From the NCBI GenBank assembly GCA_020633125.1, contig JACKEH010000035.1:1-47733 (forward strand): a DNA stretch of 47,733 bases, written 5' to 3'. Origin of the DNA: Sandaracinus sp. (GTDB lineage: Bacteria > Myxococcota_A > Polyangia > Polyangiales > Houyiibacteriaceae). Positions 24,146 through 32,607 of this stretch are shown one piece after another. A model generated the notes under the pieces. The model saw only the letters and a program-made list of their open reading frames with translations, was not told where the DNA came from and did not search any database. How positions within the stretch are numbered: position 1 is the first letter of the stretch; each line of letters begins with the position of its first letter. The translations under genes and the position numbers were made by a program.

Positions 24146-24366
24146 GCGCACACGAACGCGCCGCGGCCCGCCTCCGGGCGTATGAGCGGCTCCTCGGCAT
24201 CGTGGAGCGAAACCTTGGGCCCTTGCCGTCGCTCGGCGACGTCGATCCGGAGCTGATTCTCGATCTCGTCGAGGCGTACCTCGTGGATGGGGTTCCACTC
24301 AACGCGCAGGTGATCGCGATCGCCAACTCGGCAGAGCGCATTCGCGAGGCGGCTGGCGAGGAGTAG
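24142..24366 (+). CDS. Hypothetical helical protein, 74 aa
   Basis: GTG 24142. Helical (RLRAYERLLGIVERNLGPLP, PELILDLVEAYLVDGVPLNA). Last gene of its group; a weak GCGAG/CTCGC hairpin (24368-24382) follows. Not recognised. Confidence 0.5.
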   Translation: MSAHERAAARLRAYERLLGIVERNLGPLPSLGDVDPELILDLVEAYLVDGVPLNAQVIAIANSAERIREAAGEE

Positions 24367-24387
24367 CGCGAGCCGGGCTCGCTCGGC

Positions 24388-24393
24388 TACGCT
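24388..24393 (+). promoter_or_regulatory. Candidate -10 box before terminase small subunit
   Basis: TACGCT fits the TAnnnT pattern of the late promoters here and would give a start about 35 nt before ATG 24435. The leader has CGCGCC and GGCGCG arms next to the GGGAGGG ribosome site, which could form a hairpin. Confidence 0.35.
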
Positions 24394-24434
24394 CGACGGA
24401 CGCGCCACACGCCAGGCGCGGGAGGGTTTGCCTC

Positions 24435-24995
24435 ATGGCTCGAGAGAAGCGCACCACGCGCAAGCGAATCACGGAAGGCGAGCGCGCCGACATTCTCGGC
24501 GAGCTCGAGACGCTCATGCTGCGCGGCGTGACCGACCGACACGCGGCGGCCGAGATCGCGAAGAAGTACGGCATGACGCCGAAGACCGTGCAGACCGACT
24601 ACTGCAAGTGGGTCCGCCAGGCGTGGACAGCCGAGGCATCGGGCCGGGACCGCGAGGAGCGCCGCACGCAGCTCCGTGAGCGCTTCGACGACGGCTTTCG
24701 GCGCGCGGCGACACGCAAGGGCCTCCGGAAGCGCCGCGTGCTCCTGCCGCCGGACGGCGACAAGCCCGCGCGCGTCGAGGCCGTGCACGAGCTCGTGGAC
24801 GATCCGGACTTCGGCGCGATGGCGCGCTTCGGCAAGCTGCTCATCGCGCTCGACGGGCTCCAGTCCTTCGAGGTGAAGCACGAAGGTGGCACGGAGCTGG
24901 CGAACGCGCTCCGCGAGGCATGGGAGCGCAACGCGCGCCGCGAGAAGGGCGAGGGCGTGTTCCAGGGCGCGCCCCCCTCGCCGAAGAAGAAGTGA
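24435..24995 (+). CDS. Helix-turn-helix protein, terminase small subunit candidate
   Basis: 186 aa. Basic start (REKRTTRKRITEGERADI), then an HTH (residues ~22-62: LMLRGVTDRHAAAEIAKKYG, MTPKTVQTDYCKW) of the homeodomain-like type used by terminase small subunits to bind pac or cos DNA. A helical middle and Lys-rich tail follow. It lies three genes before the large terminase and starts the packaging region. TerS is inferred from HTH and position; a transcription regulator is the alternative. Confidence 0.55.
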   Translation: MAREKRTTRKRITEGERADILGELETLMLRGVTDRHAAAEIAKKYGMTPKTVQTDYCKWVRQAWTAEASGRDREERRTQLRERFDDGFRRAATRKGLRKRRVLLPPDGDKPARVEAVHELVDDPDFGAMARFGKLLIALDGLQSFEVKHEGGTELANALREAWERNARREKGEGVFQGAPPSPKKK

Positions 24996-25046
24996 CGCTC
25001 GGCGCGCGACGCGCCGGGCACGAGAACGAACGAGAGGATCGAGACC

Positions 25047-25580
25047 ATGACGACGAAGAACCGCGACACGGACGCCGACGTCCACAACGAGCGGCGCCTC
25101 GGCGAGCGCATCGGGAAGCTCCTGCGAGGCGTGAACCCGCGCGCCCAACTGCACGCCTTCGCCGAGCTTTCGGCCACGGTGGGGCGCGCTGCCGGTCTGA
25201 CCGAGGCCGAGTTCCTAGGGCTCTGCGCCCTGTACTTCCGCGGGAAGGCGCCGCTCTCGGCGGGGGCTGACCTGAACGCGTCCGCGCATTCGGCCGCGAG
25301 CGCGGTCCGCACGCCGGTCGTGAGCCTGGACCCGGCCGAGCCACCGGCGCCGGGCCTCGACGCGCTCCCCGACGCGTGCTGCGTCGAATGCGGCTCGTCG
25401 TGGTTCTCGCACCTCGTGGCCGACGAGGAGACGGGCGAGGTGCTGCGCGTCGTCTGCGGGTCGTGCGGGCTCAAGCAGGCAATGGGCGCCGCGAAGAACG
25501 CGTGGAGCATCCGCGAGGCGGGTCGGGTCGAGCGCGAGGTGTTCGCGCAGGCTTTCGGGGGTTCGACCGATGCCGCGTAA
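25047..25580 (+). CDS. Zinc-ribbon protein, 177 aa
   Basis: Leader AACGAACGAGAGGATCGAGACC is almost identical to that at 22825. The N-terminal half is helical (GERIGKLLRGVNPRAQLHAF, AELSATVGRAAGLTEAEFLG); residues ~112-145 hold a CCVECGSSW ... VCGSCGLKQ zinc ribbon. Possibly DNA-binding or a host-directed regulator. Overlaps the next gene by 11 bp. Confidence 0.6.
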   Translation: MTTKNRDTDADVHNERRLGERIGKLLRGVNPRAQLHAFAELSATVGRAAGLTEAEFLGLCALYFRGKAPLSAGADLNASAHSAASAVRTPVVSLDPAEPPAPGLDALPDACCVECGSSWFSHLVADEETGEVLRVVCGSCGLKQAMGAAKNAWSIREAGRVEREVFAQAFGGSTDAA

Positions 25581-26169
25581 GCGCCCCGTCGACAGCGCCG
25601 ACCGGGCCCGCGTCGCGCTTCGGCTCTTCCGCTGCGAGCCGTACTCGACGAGCCTGACGCCCGCGTCGTGCGCCAAGCGGCACCGGGCCTCGCTGCTGCC
25701 CAACCCGGCCGGCAACCTCGCCCTGCTCGCTGCGGAGTGCTCGTCGTGCTCCGTGGGACGCCAGCACGCCAAGGGCCTCGACGCGCCCGGCGTGACGTAC
25801 GTGGAGCGTGTCACGCGTCAGCCCCTCGCGCCGGACCCGCACGAGGCGCTGGACGTGCCCGACGAGCCGCAGCGCCCGCCCTCGCGGCAGGAGTACATGC
25901 GCGCATGGCGGGAGCGCCGAGCCGAGGAGCGGGGCGGACGGAAGGTCGTGCGCGTCGAGACCGCGGCCGAGCTCGTCGAGCGCGTGCGCCCGCATCTCGA
26001 GCGGCACCCGTATGCGACCGTGGAGTTCGTGCGCGAGCTCCTGGGCCGGGACGGGGGCGAGGTGCCGCACTACGACCGGGTGCGCCACGCGATGCGCACG
26101 CTTCGGGGCGGAGTCGACGCGCGAAAGCTCGGCCTCGGCGGGCATCGCGGGAAGGGCAAGCGATGGTGA
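25570..26169 (+). CDS. Hypothetical Cys-containing protein, 199 aa
   Basis: An N-terminal part with four well-spaced Cys (FRCEPYSTSLTPASCAKRHR, then AAECSSCSVGRQHAKG) looks like a zinc-binding module. A Pro-rich linker leads to a basic, helical C-terminal part (SRQEYMRAWRERRAEERGGR, then AAELVERVRPHLERHPYATV) that may be HTH-like. Not recognised. The last bases overlap the next ATG. Confidence 0.55.
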   Translation: MPRKRPVDSADRARVALRLFRCEPYSTSLTPASCAKRHRASLLPNPAGNLALLAAECSSCSVGRQHAKGLDAPGVTYVERVTRQPLAPDPHEALDVPDEPQRPPSRQEYMRAWRERRAEERGGRKVVRVETAAELVERVRPHLERHPYATVEFVRELLGRDGGEVPHYDRVRHAMRTLRGGVDARKLGLGGHRGKGKRW

Positions 26170-26768
26170 TCGCGGCGCTCTACGTCTACGCCGACGGCCC
26201 CTACGCCTCGGTCCCCGACTGCGACGTGTGGGACGTGGCACGCGACGCGCGGGGCTACGACGGCCCGCACCCGGTGGTCGCGCATCCGCCGTGCTCTCGG
26301 TGGTGCCGTCTCGCCGGGCTCGTCGAAGCGCGATGGGGCCACAAGCGCGGCGATGATGGCGGATGCTTCGCGCACGCGCTGTCGTGCGTGCGGCGCTTTG
26401 GCGGCGTGCTCGAGCACCCGGCCTACTCGGACGCGTGGACGGCGTTCGACCTGCCGCGCCCGAGCCGCTCCGGTGGCTGGCAGCGCGGGATGTGCGGCGG
26501 GTGGTCGTGCCACGTCGAGCAGGGACGCTACGGGCATCCCGCGAAGAAGGCGACGTGGCTCTACGCGTACGGGACCGACTTGCCGGATCTGCGGTGGGGC
26601 AGCGAGGCGGAATCCGCCTCGAAAGCACTCGTGTCGTGGTGCGGCAACCGTGTCTCGCCTGGCATGGAAGGACGCCCGCGCGTCGGGAAACGCGCCGCAA
26701 GCGTCACGCCGCCCAAGTTCCTCGACGTGCTGGTGACGATGGCACGCAGCGCACGAAAGGCCGCATGA
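26163..26768 (+). CDS. PPC-motif protein, unassigned (C5-methylase-like motif)
   Basis: 201 aa. VVAHPPCSRWCRLAGLVEAR carries a PPC motif like the catalytic loop of cytosine-C5 methyltransferases, and GGVLEHPAYSDAW about 35 residues later is reminiscent of their second conserved motif, but no SAM-binding G-loop is present. YGHPAKKATWLYAYG follows. I recall such short proteins in many phages without assigned function. It could be a reduced or non-SAM base-modifying enzyme; this is speculation. Seven Cys or more raise the option of metal binding. Confidence 0.55.
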   Translation: MVIAALYVYADGPYASVPDCDVWDVARDARGYDGPHPVVAHPPCSRWCRLAGLVEARWGHKRGDDGGCFAHALSCVRRFGGVLEHPAYSDAWTAFDLPRPSRSGGWQRGMCGGWSCHVEQGRYGHPAKKATWLYAYGTDLPDLRWGSEAESASKALVSWCGNRVSPGMEGRPRVGKRAASVTPPKFLDVLVTMARSARKAA

Positions 26769-29275
26769 ACGCCCCGCTGGGACTCGCGCCGGACCAGCTC
26801 GAGGCGCTCGCCTCCGTCTGGCGCGAGCACCCGGCGGCGTTCTGCGAGGACGTGCTCGGGTTCCGGCCCTGGGGCGAGCCTGGCGACCCGAACACGCAGC
26901 GGGCGCTCGTCGAAGCCGTGGCCCGACCGATGGGCCTGAACCTGTCGGTCCGCTCCGGCCACAAGACGGGGAAAGCGAATTTGCTTTCGACTCCAGTTCC
27001 GACGCCGGCCGGCTGGCGCACGATGGGCGACATTCGTGTGGGCGACGAGGTCTTCGATGAGCGCGGCCGCCCGTGTCGTGTCGTGAGCACCGCAGAGTGG
27101 GACGACCGACCGGTGATGCGCGTGACCTTCGAGGACGGCATGCACGTCGACGCGGACGAGGCCCACGAGTGGGTCGTTCACACGCGGAAGAGCCGAGCGA
27201 GGGGCGGCGATCCGGTCACGCTCGAGACGCGTGCCATGACCGAGATGTTGACCGTACCAAACGGAAAGAACCCGGACGGCACGCCACGTCGCATCGCGAA
27301 CCTCACCATCGACCTGGCCGAGCCGCTCGACCTTCCGCATGCGGACCTGCCGCTCGACCCCTACTGCCTCGGGGTCTGGCTGGCCGACGGGTCCAAGGCG
27401 GGAGGCGAGATTGCTGGCATCGACGATCTGCACCTCGCGTTCGTCGAGCAGGGCTTCGATGTCGTCGCCCGCAACGTCATGTCGTCTTGCGGTAAGACGA
27501 TGCTGCACTACGTGCGCGGGCTCCGGCCCGTGCTGCGCACGATCGGCGTTTTCGACAACAAACACGTCCCCGATGCGTACCTGTGGGCTTCGGCCGAGCA
27601 GCGTCTCGCATTGCTCCAGGGCCTCATGGACGCGGACGGCACGATCTGCGCGCGAGGTCGGTGCGACTTCACGGTGAAGCGCCGAGAGCTCGCGGACGCG
27701 GTCCTGCACCTCGCTCGCTCGCTCGGCATCAAGGCACGGCTTGCGACGCGACGCGCGGTCCTGAACGGCGTGGATCACGGCGAGGCGTATCGGGTGACGT
27801 GGGCCTCGCCCGTACCCGTCTTCCGGCTCCCTCGGAAGCTCGCTCGTATCCGCACCAAGTGGCAGCAGAAGGCGAACGCGCACCGGCGCATGGCGATCGT
27901 GAGCATCGAGCGTCTACCAGGAACGCACCGGACGAAGTGCATCGAGGTCGACTCGCCCTCGCATCTGTACCTGTGCGGCGACTCGATGGTCCCGACGCAC
28001 AATAGCTCGAGCTGCGCGGCCATCGCACTCTGGTGCTGGGCCCACATTCCGGAGGTGCGGGTGGTGCTCACGGCCCCCACCGACCCAGGCATCTCCCGCG
28101 TGCTCTGGCGCGAGGTCCGCCGGCTCTACCAGCGCGCTCCCATCCCGCTCGGTCCGCCGGGATGGCTCAGCGTCTCGCACCACACGGGGCTCCGGCACCC
28201 GGACGGACGTCAGATCTTCGGCATGACGACGAAGACGCCCGAGGCCTTCTCCGGCGTCAGCGCTCCGTTCGTCGTCTACATCGTCGACGAGGCGAGCGGT
28301 GTCGGCGACGACGTCTTCGAGGCCATCCACGGCAACCGTGCCGGCGGCTCGCTCCTCATCCTGATCAGCAACCCGACCCAGCCCGTCGGCGAGTTCTACG
28401 CCTCGCACCACGACCTCACGGACCTCTACCGCACGTTCCACTTCGACTCGTCGCTCGTGGCGCGCACCGTGAACCGCGACGCGCGGCTTCCAGGCCTCGC
28501 CACGCCAGGCTGGGTCGACGAGATGGTCCGGCGCTATGGGCTCGACTCGGCGCGATACGACATCCGCGTCCGCGGCAACTTCCCGACCAGCGGCCTCGAC
28601 ACGGTCATCACGCTCTTGCTCGTCGAGGCGGCGCGCCAACGCTGGGTCGAGACGCTCTACGCGCCCGGCCAGCGCGTCCCGCCGCTCGTCGTGGGCGTCG
28701 ACGTGGCGCGGTACGGCGACGACGACTCCGTGGCCGTCGACCGGCGCGGGCATTGGCTCGGCATGCCCGAGCGCTTCCCGAAGGGCGACGGGCCGGACCT
28801 CGGGGCCCGCGTGCGGAAATTCGTGTCCGAGCGTCAGACGCCAGGCGAGCGAGGAGGCGTGGCCGGCACGGTCAAGCCCGTCGTCTGCATCGACACGGTC
28901 GGCGTGGGCGTCTCCGCGTACGATTGGCTCCGCGGCAACGCGCCCGAGCTCGAGGTCGTGGCGTTCCAGGGCTCGGAGCGCGCGCGCGAGTCGGACCGCT
29001 ACCACAACGCCCGGAGCGAGGCGTACTACGCGATGCGCGATTGGCTCCGCGAGGGCGGCTCGCTCCCGCCCGAGTCGCGTGTCACGGCCGACCTGCTGGG
29101 CGTGCGGTACAAGTACGACGCGCTGGGGCGCGAGCAGGTCGAGTCGAAGGACGACATCAAGAAGCGTCTCGGCCGGAGCCCGGACTTCGGCGATGCGGGC
29201 ATGCTCGCGGTCTACGCGCGGCCGAGCGACGAGGCGCCGCACGCGGTACGCTCGCTCCACCTCCCGAACCTGTGA
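26765..29275 (+). CDS. terL: Terminase large subunit precursor containing an intein
   Basis: The 836-aa precursor contains a 343-aa intein; the spliced terminase would be 493 aa, normal for TerL. ATPase: Walker A SVRSGHKTGK (to residue 70) continues as SSS after the intein; Walker B FVVYIVDEASG (503-512) with the DE pair; coupling segment LILISNPTQ. Nuclease: VVGVDVARYGDDDSVAVDRR (~643-662) and a later VVCIDTVGVG supply RNase H-fold acidic residues. It cuts and pumps DNA into proheads through the portal. Starts with ATG overlapping the previous stop. Confidence 0.9.
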   Translation: MNAPLGLAPDQLEALASVWREHPAAFCEDVLGFRPWGEPGDPNTQRALVEAVARPMGLNLSVRSGHKTGKANLLSTPVPTPAGWRTMGDIRVGDEVFDERGRPCRVVSTAEWDDRPVMRVTFEDGMHVDADEAHEWVVHTRKSRARGGDPVTLETRAMTEMLTVPNGKNPDGTPRRIANLTIDLAEPLDLPHADLPLDPYCLGVWLADGSKAGGEIAGIDDLHLAFVEQGFDVVARNVMSSCGKTMLHYVRGLRPVLRTIGVFDNKHVPDAYLWASAEQRLALLQGLMDADGTICARGRCDFTVKRRELADAVLHLARSLGIKARLATRRAVLNGVDHGEAYRVTWASPVPVFRLPRKLARIRTKWQQKANAHRRMAIVSIERLPGTHRTKCIEVDSPSHLYLCGDSMVPTHNSSSCAAIALWCWAHIPEVRVVLTAPTDPGISRVLWREVRRLYQRAPIPLGPPGWLSVSHHTGLRHPDGRQIFGMTTKTPEAFSGVSAPFVVYIVDEASGVGDDVFEAIHGNRAGGSLLILISNPTQPVGEFYASHHDLTDLYRTFHFDSSLVARTVNRDARLPGLATPGWVDEMVRRYGLDSARYDIRVRGNFPTSGLDTVITLLLVEAARQRWVETLYAPGQRVPPLVVGVDVARYGDDDSVAVDRRGHWLGMPERFPKGDGPDLGARVRKFVSERQTPGERGGVAGTVKPVVCIDTVGVGVSAYDWLRGNAPELEVVAFQGSERARESDRYHNARSEAYYAMRDWLREGGSLPPESRVTADLLGVRYKYDALGREQVESKDDIKKRLGRSPDFGDAGMLAVYARPSDEAPHAVRSLHLPNL
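26975..28003 (+). mobile_element. Class 3-type intein with LAGLIDADG domain inside TerL Walker A
   Basis: Residues 71-413 of the precursor. It starts with Ala (ANLLSTPVPTPAGWRTMGDI) rather than Cys or Ser and ends VPTHN before Ser. It has the WCT signature of class 3 inteins: Trp136 two residues after the block B His (DEAHEWVV), Cys392 in block F (KCIEVDSPSHLYL), Thr411 in PTHN. Two endonuclease motifs are visible: CLGVWLADGS (~residue 200) and LLQGLMDADGT (~285). Splicing restores GHKTGKSSS. The first codons are AT-richer than the host gene, in line with horizontal entry. Confidence 0.88.
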
Positions 29276-29283
29276 GACACGCC

Positions 29284-29883
29284 ATGCCGAAAACGCCCGC
29301 GCTCGAACTCGTGCCGCTCGACGAGCTCCTTGCTGCGTCGTGGGAGCGGAACCCGAAGCTGCACGACCTCGACGCCATCGGCGCGAGCATCTGGCGCTTC
29401 GGCTTCACTGCGCCCGTCCTCTTCGACACGAAGACGAAGCGTCTCGTGGCGGGGCACGGGCGCGTCCAGTCGCTCGTGGCCGGGCGCGAGGACGGGCGTG
29501 ACCCGCCGAAGGGCATCGTGCTGCGCGACGGCGTGTGGTGCGTGCCGACGGTGCGCCTGGCGTTTCGCTCGAAGGGCGAGGCCGAGGCGTACGTGCTCGC
29601 CGACAACCAGCTCACGATCGCAGGCGGCTGGGACGATGCGGCGGTCGGCGAAATCCTGCGCGACCTGCACGCGTCCGAGGTCGACGTCCTCTCGCTCGGC
29701 TTCTCGCGTGACGTGCTGGAGAAGCACGGCGTCATCCCGCTCGACGAGACGGAAGCGCCGGACGAGAGTGGCCGGCTTCGGCAGTCCTTCGCGGTGCTCA
29801 TCGAGTGCGCGGACGAGCAGCACCAGACCGACGTCATCGCGCTGGCGACGAAGAAGGGGTGGCGATGCCGCGCGTTCAGCTGA
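29284..29883 (+). CDS. ParB-like nuclease-domain protein
   Basis: 199 aa. LELVPLDELLAASWERNPKL, then IGASIWRFGFTAPVLFDTKT and KRLVAGHGRVQSLVAG form the ParB N-terminal domain with the GHGR motif (residues ~58-63). VRLAFRSKGEAEAYVLADNQ and a further helical region follow. In phages such proteins sit beside modification or terminase genes. The 3' end overlaps the next gene by 19 bp, so the two are probably co-translated. Confidence 0.8.
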   Translation: MPKTPALELVPLDELLAASWERNPKLHDLDAIGASIWRFGFTAPVLFDTKTKRLVAGHGRVQSLVAGREDGRDPPKGIVLRDGVWCVPTVRLAFRSKGEAEAYVLADNQLTIAGGWDDAAVGEILRDLHASEVDVLSLGFSRDVLEKHGVIPLDETEAPDESGRLRQSFAVLIECADEQHQTDVIALATKKGWRCRAFS

Positions 29884-30995
29884 GCCTGTCGGTCGACATC
29901 GAACGCACGCCACGCGTCGTTCAGCTTGAGGGCATCTTCGACGTGCCCGAGGCGAAGCGCCGCACGGTCGATTTCGACTTCGACGTGCCGATCGAGGAGC
30001 GCGATTGGCAGATCGGCCTCATCGTCGGCCCCTCCGGCGCAGGCAAGAGCGTGTGCGCTCGCCATCTCTTCGGCGACGCCATCGTGAGCGGCTACGACTG
30101 GCACCCGAAGCGGAGCGTCGTGGATTGCTTCGACGTGCCGAGCGTGAACGACGCCACGGCTGCGTTGTCCTCGGTCGGCTTCTCGTCGCCGCCGTCGTGG
30201 ATGAAGCCGTTCCACGTCCTTTCGAACGGCGAGCAGTTCCGCGCGACGCTCGCACGTGCGCTGGTCGACCCGCGCCCGCTCGTCGTCATCGACGAGTTCA
30301 CGTCGGTCGTCGACCGGCAGGTTGCGAAGGTGGGTTCTTTCGCCGTCTCCAAGGCGGTTCGGAAGTCCGACAAGCGGTTCGTCGCGGTCTCGTGCCACGA
30401 CGACATCGCCGAGTGGCTGCAACCCGACTGGGTCTTGCAGCCGCACGTCGGAGCTTTCGAGTGGAGGTCGCAAAGACGACGCCCCGATGTCGCAGTCGAG
30501 ATCGTTCGCGTCGATCGTTCGGCCTGGCGCTGGTTCGCTCCGCATCACTACCTGAGCGCGGACCTGCATCGCGCCGCGCGCTGCTTCGTCGGGCTCATCG
30601 ACGGCGCGCCGGCCGCATTTGCCGCCGTGCTGCCGTTCCCGCACGCCAAGCGCACCAACTTCTCGTCACTCTCGCGTGTCGTGGTGCTGCCCGACTACCA
30701 GGGCCTCGGGCTCGGCGCCTACGCATTCACGGAAGCGATCGCGCGCATCACGGCCGCAAACGGCCGTGTGCTGTTCACGCACCCATCGCACCCGGCGCTC
30801 GTGCGCGTGTGGGCGCGGTCGAAGCTGTGGGCGATGAACTCGGCGCCCGGGTTTGCCGGGAAGCTTGGCGCGAGCGGTTTTGAGCACCTGAGCAAAACAC
30901 AAGCAACGCGGCGCCGCGTCGCTCACTTTCGCTGGTGCGGCGGCGCGTGGCCCGAGCCCGAGCGGAACGAGGCGTCTCGCCGTCTCTGGGCGTAG
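29865..30995 (+). CDS. ABC ATPase fused to GNAT acyltransferase, Mom-like modification candidate
   Basis: 376 aa. Residues ~1-195 are an ABC ATPase: Walker A GPSGAGKS (55-62), signature LSNGEQFRATLARAL (from 119), Walker B LVVIDE (139-144), H-loop SCHDD (His178); no membrane segment, so it acts in the cytosol. Residues ~210-376 are GNAT-like: WFAPHHYLSADLH (227-231 HHYLS), RVVVLPDYQGLGLG (acyl-CoA loop, 277-284), a C-terminal helix and beta region. HHYLS followed by a V-V-V-L-P strand recalls Mom, the Mu enzyme that adds a carbamoylmethyl-type group to adenine. ATPase plus acyltransferase in one chain beside ParB suggests DNA base hypermodification. Confidence 0.75.
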   Translation: MPRVQLSLSVDIERTPRVVQLEGIFDVPEAKRRTVDFDFDVPIEERDWQIGLIVGPSGAGKSVCARHLFGDAIVSGYDWHPKRSVVDCFDVPSVNDATAALSSVGFSSPPSWMKPFHVLSNGEQFRATLARALVDPRPLVVIDEFTSVVDRQVAKVGSFAVSKAVRKSDKRFVAVSCHDDIAEWLQPDWVLQPHVGAFEWRSQRRRPDVAVEIVRVDRSAWRWFAPHHYLSADLHRAARCFVGLIDGAPAAFAAVLPFPHAKRTNFSSLSRVVVLPDYQGLGLGAYAFTEAIARITAANGRVLFTHPSHPALVRVWARSKLWAMNSAPGFAGKLGASGFEHLSKTQATRRRVAHFRWCGGAWPEPERNEASRRLWA

Positions 30996-30999
30996 AGGC

Positions 31000-31005
31000 T
31001 ACCCT
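31000..31005 (+). promoter_or_regulatory. TACCCT -10 box, leaderless promoter of the head module
   Basis: TACCCT ends 6 nt before ATG 31012, so transcription would begin at or next to the start codon. The same hexamer and spacing occur at 40833 and 45801. No -35 consensus is visible. Confidence 0.5.
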
Positions 31006-31011
31006 CGGCGC

Positions 31012-32607
31012 ATGGCCGACTCGCTCGTCGAACGTCTCCTCGCCACGCGCCCCGGATACGAGTCCGAGCGTGTGCAGCATCGCTTGCAGCTGGACTCGTA
31101 CCTCGGCACGGGCGGCTTCGGCGGCAAGCCGCGCCACGAAGCGAGCGGGTACTGGGGCGCTGCGGCCGAGGTCTACTCGCAGGGCAACGCGGCGACGCTC
31201 CTCGACCTGCGACAAGAGACGGACCTCGACACGTACCTCGACCGCTTCCCGCGCGAGGACATGCCGAAGTTTCAGCGCCGCGTGGAGGCGAGCCATTACG
31301 AGAACGTCGTCGCGCCGGTCGTCGACATCCCGCTCTCGTACCTCTTCCGCAAGGAGTTCAAGCGCGAGGGGCTCGCCGACTCGCTCACGACCTGGCTCGA
31401 CGAGGTCGACGCCGAGGGCAACCGCTGGGACTACGTGATGCGCGAGGTCGTGGCCTTGCGCGCCGTGGTGCTCGGCTACTGCCCAGTCGGTTACGACACG
31501 GACGACGAGGGTATCGTGCGTATGGTGCCGATGCTCCCCGCGCAGGTGCTCGACTGGCGCGTCGGTCGCGGAGGGCGCCTCTCGTGGGCGAAGGTCACGC
31601 GCGTGTTCGAGGACCGCGAGACGTGGGACGCGAAGCCCGCCATGCGCCAGGTCGTGACGGTCTGGTACGAGGACCGATGGGAGCGCTTCGAGCTCTCGCA
31701 AGCGGACAACGCGGGCGAGTGGACGGTGTCGATGCGCGAGGAGGGGCGCCACGACTTCGGCGCGGTGCCGCTCGAGACGCTGACGTATCGTCCGGTGCAG
31801 GGCGAGCGCGTGCGTGGCGTGTCGCTCCTGCACCACGTCTCGTCGACGGCGAAGCGCTTGTTTAACTACCAGAGTGAGCTCGACGAGCACATTCGCCAGT
31901 GCGTCTTCGCCATGCTTCAGGTCGCGACGAAGGACGGCAAGATCGACCCGTCGCTCACGTCCGGCTCGGGCAACGCCATTCCCATCGCGGGCGACTCGAA
32001 CCGCGACCACAAGTGGCTCTCCCCGCCGCCGGACGTCGCCGCCACGCTGGAGACGCGCATCAAGAACGCGCGCGAGGCCATCTTCCGCCAGGGTCGCGTC
32101 GAGTTCACGAACGGCACCAACGCGGGCGGGGCGCGCTCGGGCTTGTCGCGGGCGTTCGAGTTCGAGACAACGAACCGCGCGATCGCCGACTTTGCCGGGC
32201 GCATCGCCCGCTTCGAGGAGCGCTCGCTTCGCCTCGTGTACCGCATGCAGCCCGGAGCGACCGAGGACGGCGAGCGCGAGATCCGCGTGGTCCCTCCGAC
32301 GCGCTTCGCGGTGCAGGAGATGTCGCAAGACCTCGTCGACGCCGAAGCCGCCATCGCGCTGCCCATCGGCCCCACGGCGACCACGGAGCTGATGAAGCGC
32401 GTCGTGCGCGACATGCTGCCGAACCTCGACGCGGACACGTACGATCAGATCGCGTCCGAGATCGAGCAGCAGCTCGCCGAGCGCGCCCAAGCCGCCGCCG
32501 CAGCGCGCGCAGAACTCGCCGCGATGGGCGCCGCGCAGGACGAGCCGGACGACGACGACGAGGAAGACGAGGACGAGCCCGACGAGGGCGGTGACGAGGC
32601 GGCGTGA
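31012..32607 (+). CDS. Portal protein
   Basis: 531 aa, of portal size and in portal position between TerL/ParB genes and the MuF-type head gene. The pattern is that of SPP1 gp6/DUF1073-like portals: NVVAPVVDIPLSYLFRKEFK, LGYCPVGYDTDDEGIVRMVP, RVRGVSLLHHVSSTAKRLFN, then a helical segment and an acidic C-terminal tail (DEPDDDDEEDEDEPDEGGDE). Twelve copies would form the ring at one vertex. No Shine-Dalgarno precedes the ATG, in line with a leaderless start. Confidence 0.8.
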   Translation: MADSLVERLLATRPGYESERVQHRLQLDSYLGTGGFGGKPRHEASGYWGAAAEVYSQGNAATLLDLRQETDLDTYLDRFPREDMPKFQRRVEASHYENVVAPVVDIPLSYLFRKEFKREGLADSLTTWLDEVDAEGNRWDYVMREVVALRAVVLGYCPVGYDTDDEGIVRMVPMLPAQVLDWRVGRGGRLSWAKVTRVFEDRETWDAKPAMRQVVTVWYEDRWERFELSQADNAGEWTVSMREEGRHDFGAVPLETLTYRPVQGERVRGVSLLHHVSSTAKRLFNYQSELDEHIRQCVFAMLQVATKDGKIDPSLTSGSGNAIPIAGDSNRDHKWLSPPPDVAATLETRIKNAREAIFRQGRVEFTNGTNAGGARSGLSRAFEFETTNRAIADFAGRIARFEERSLRLVYRMQPGATEDGEREIRVVPPTRFAVQEMSQDLVDAEAAIALPIGPTATTELMKRVVRDMLPNLDADTYDQIASEIEQQLAERAQAAAAARAELAAMGAAQDEPDDDDEEDEDEPDEGGDEAA

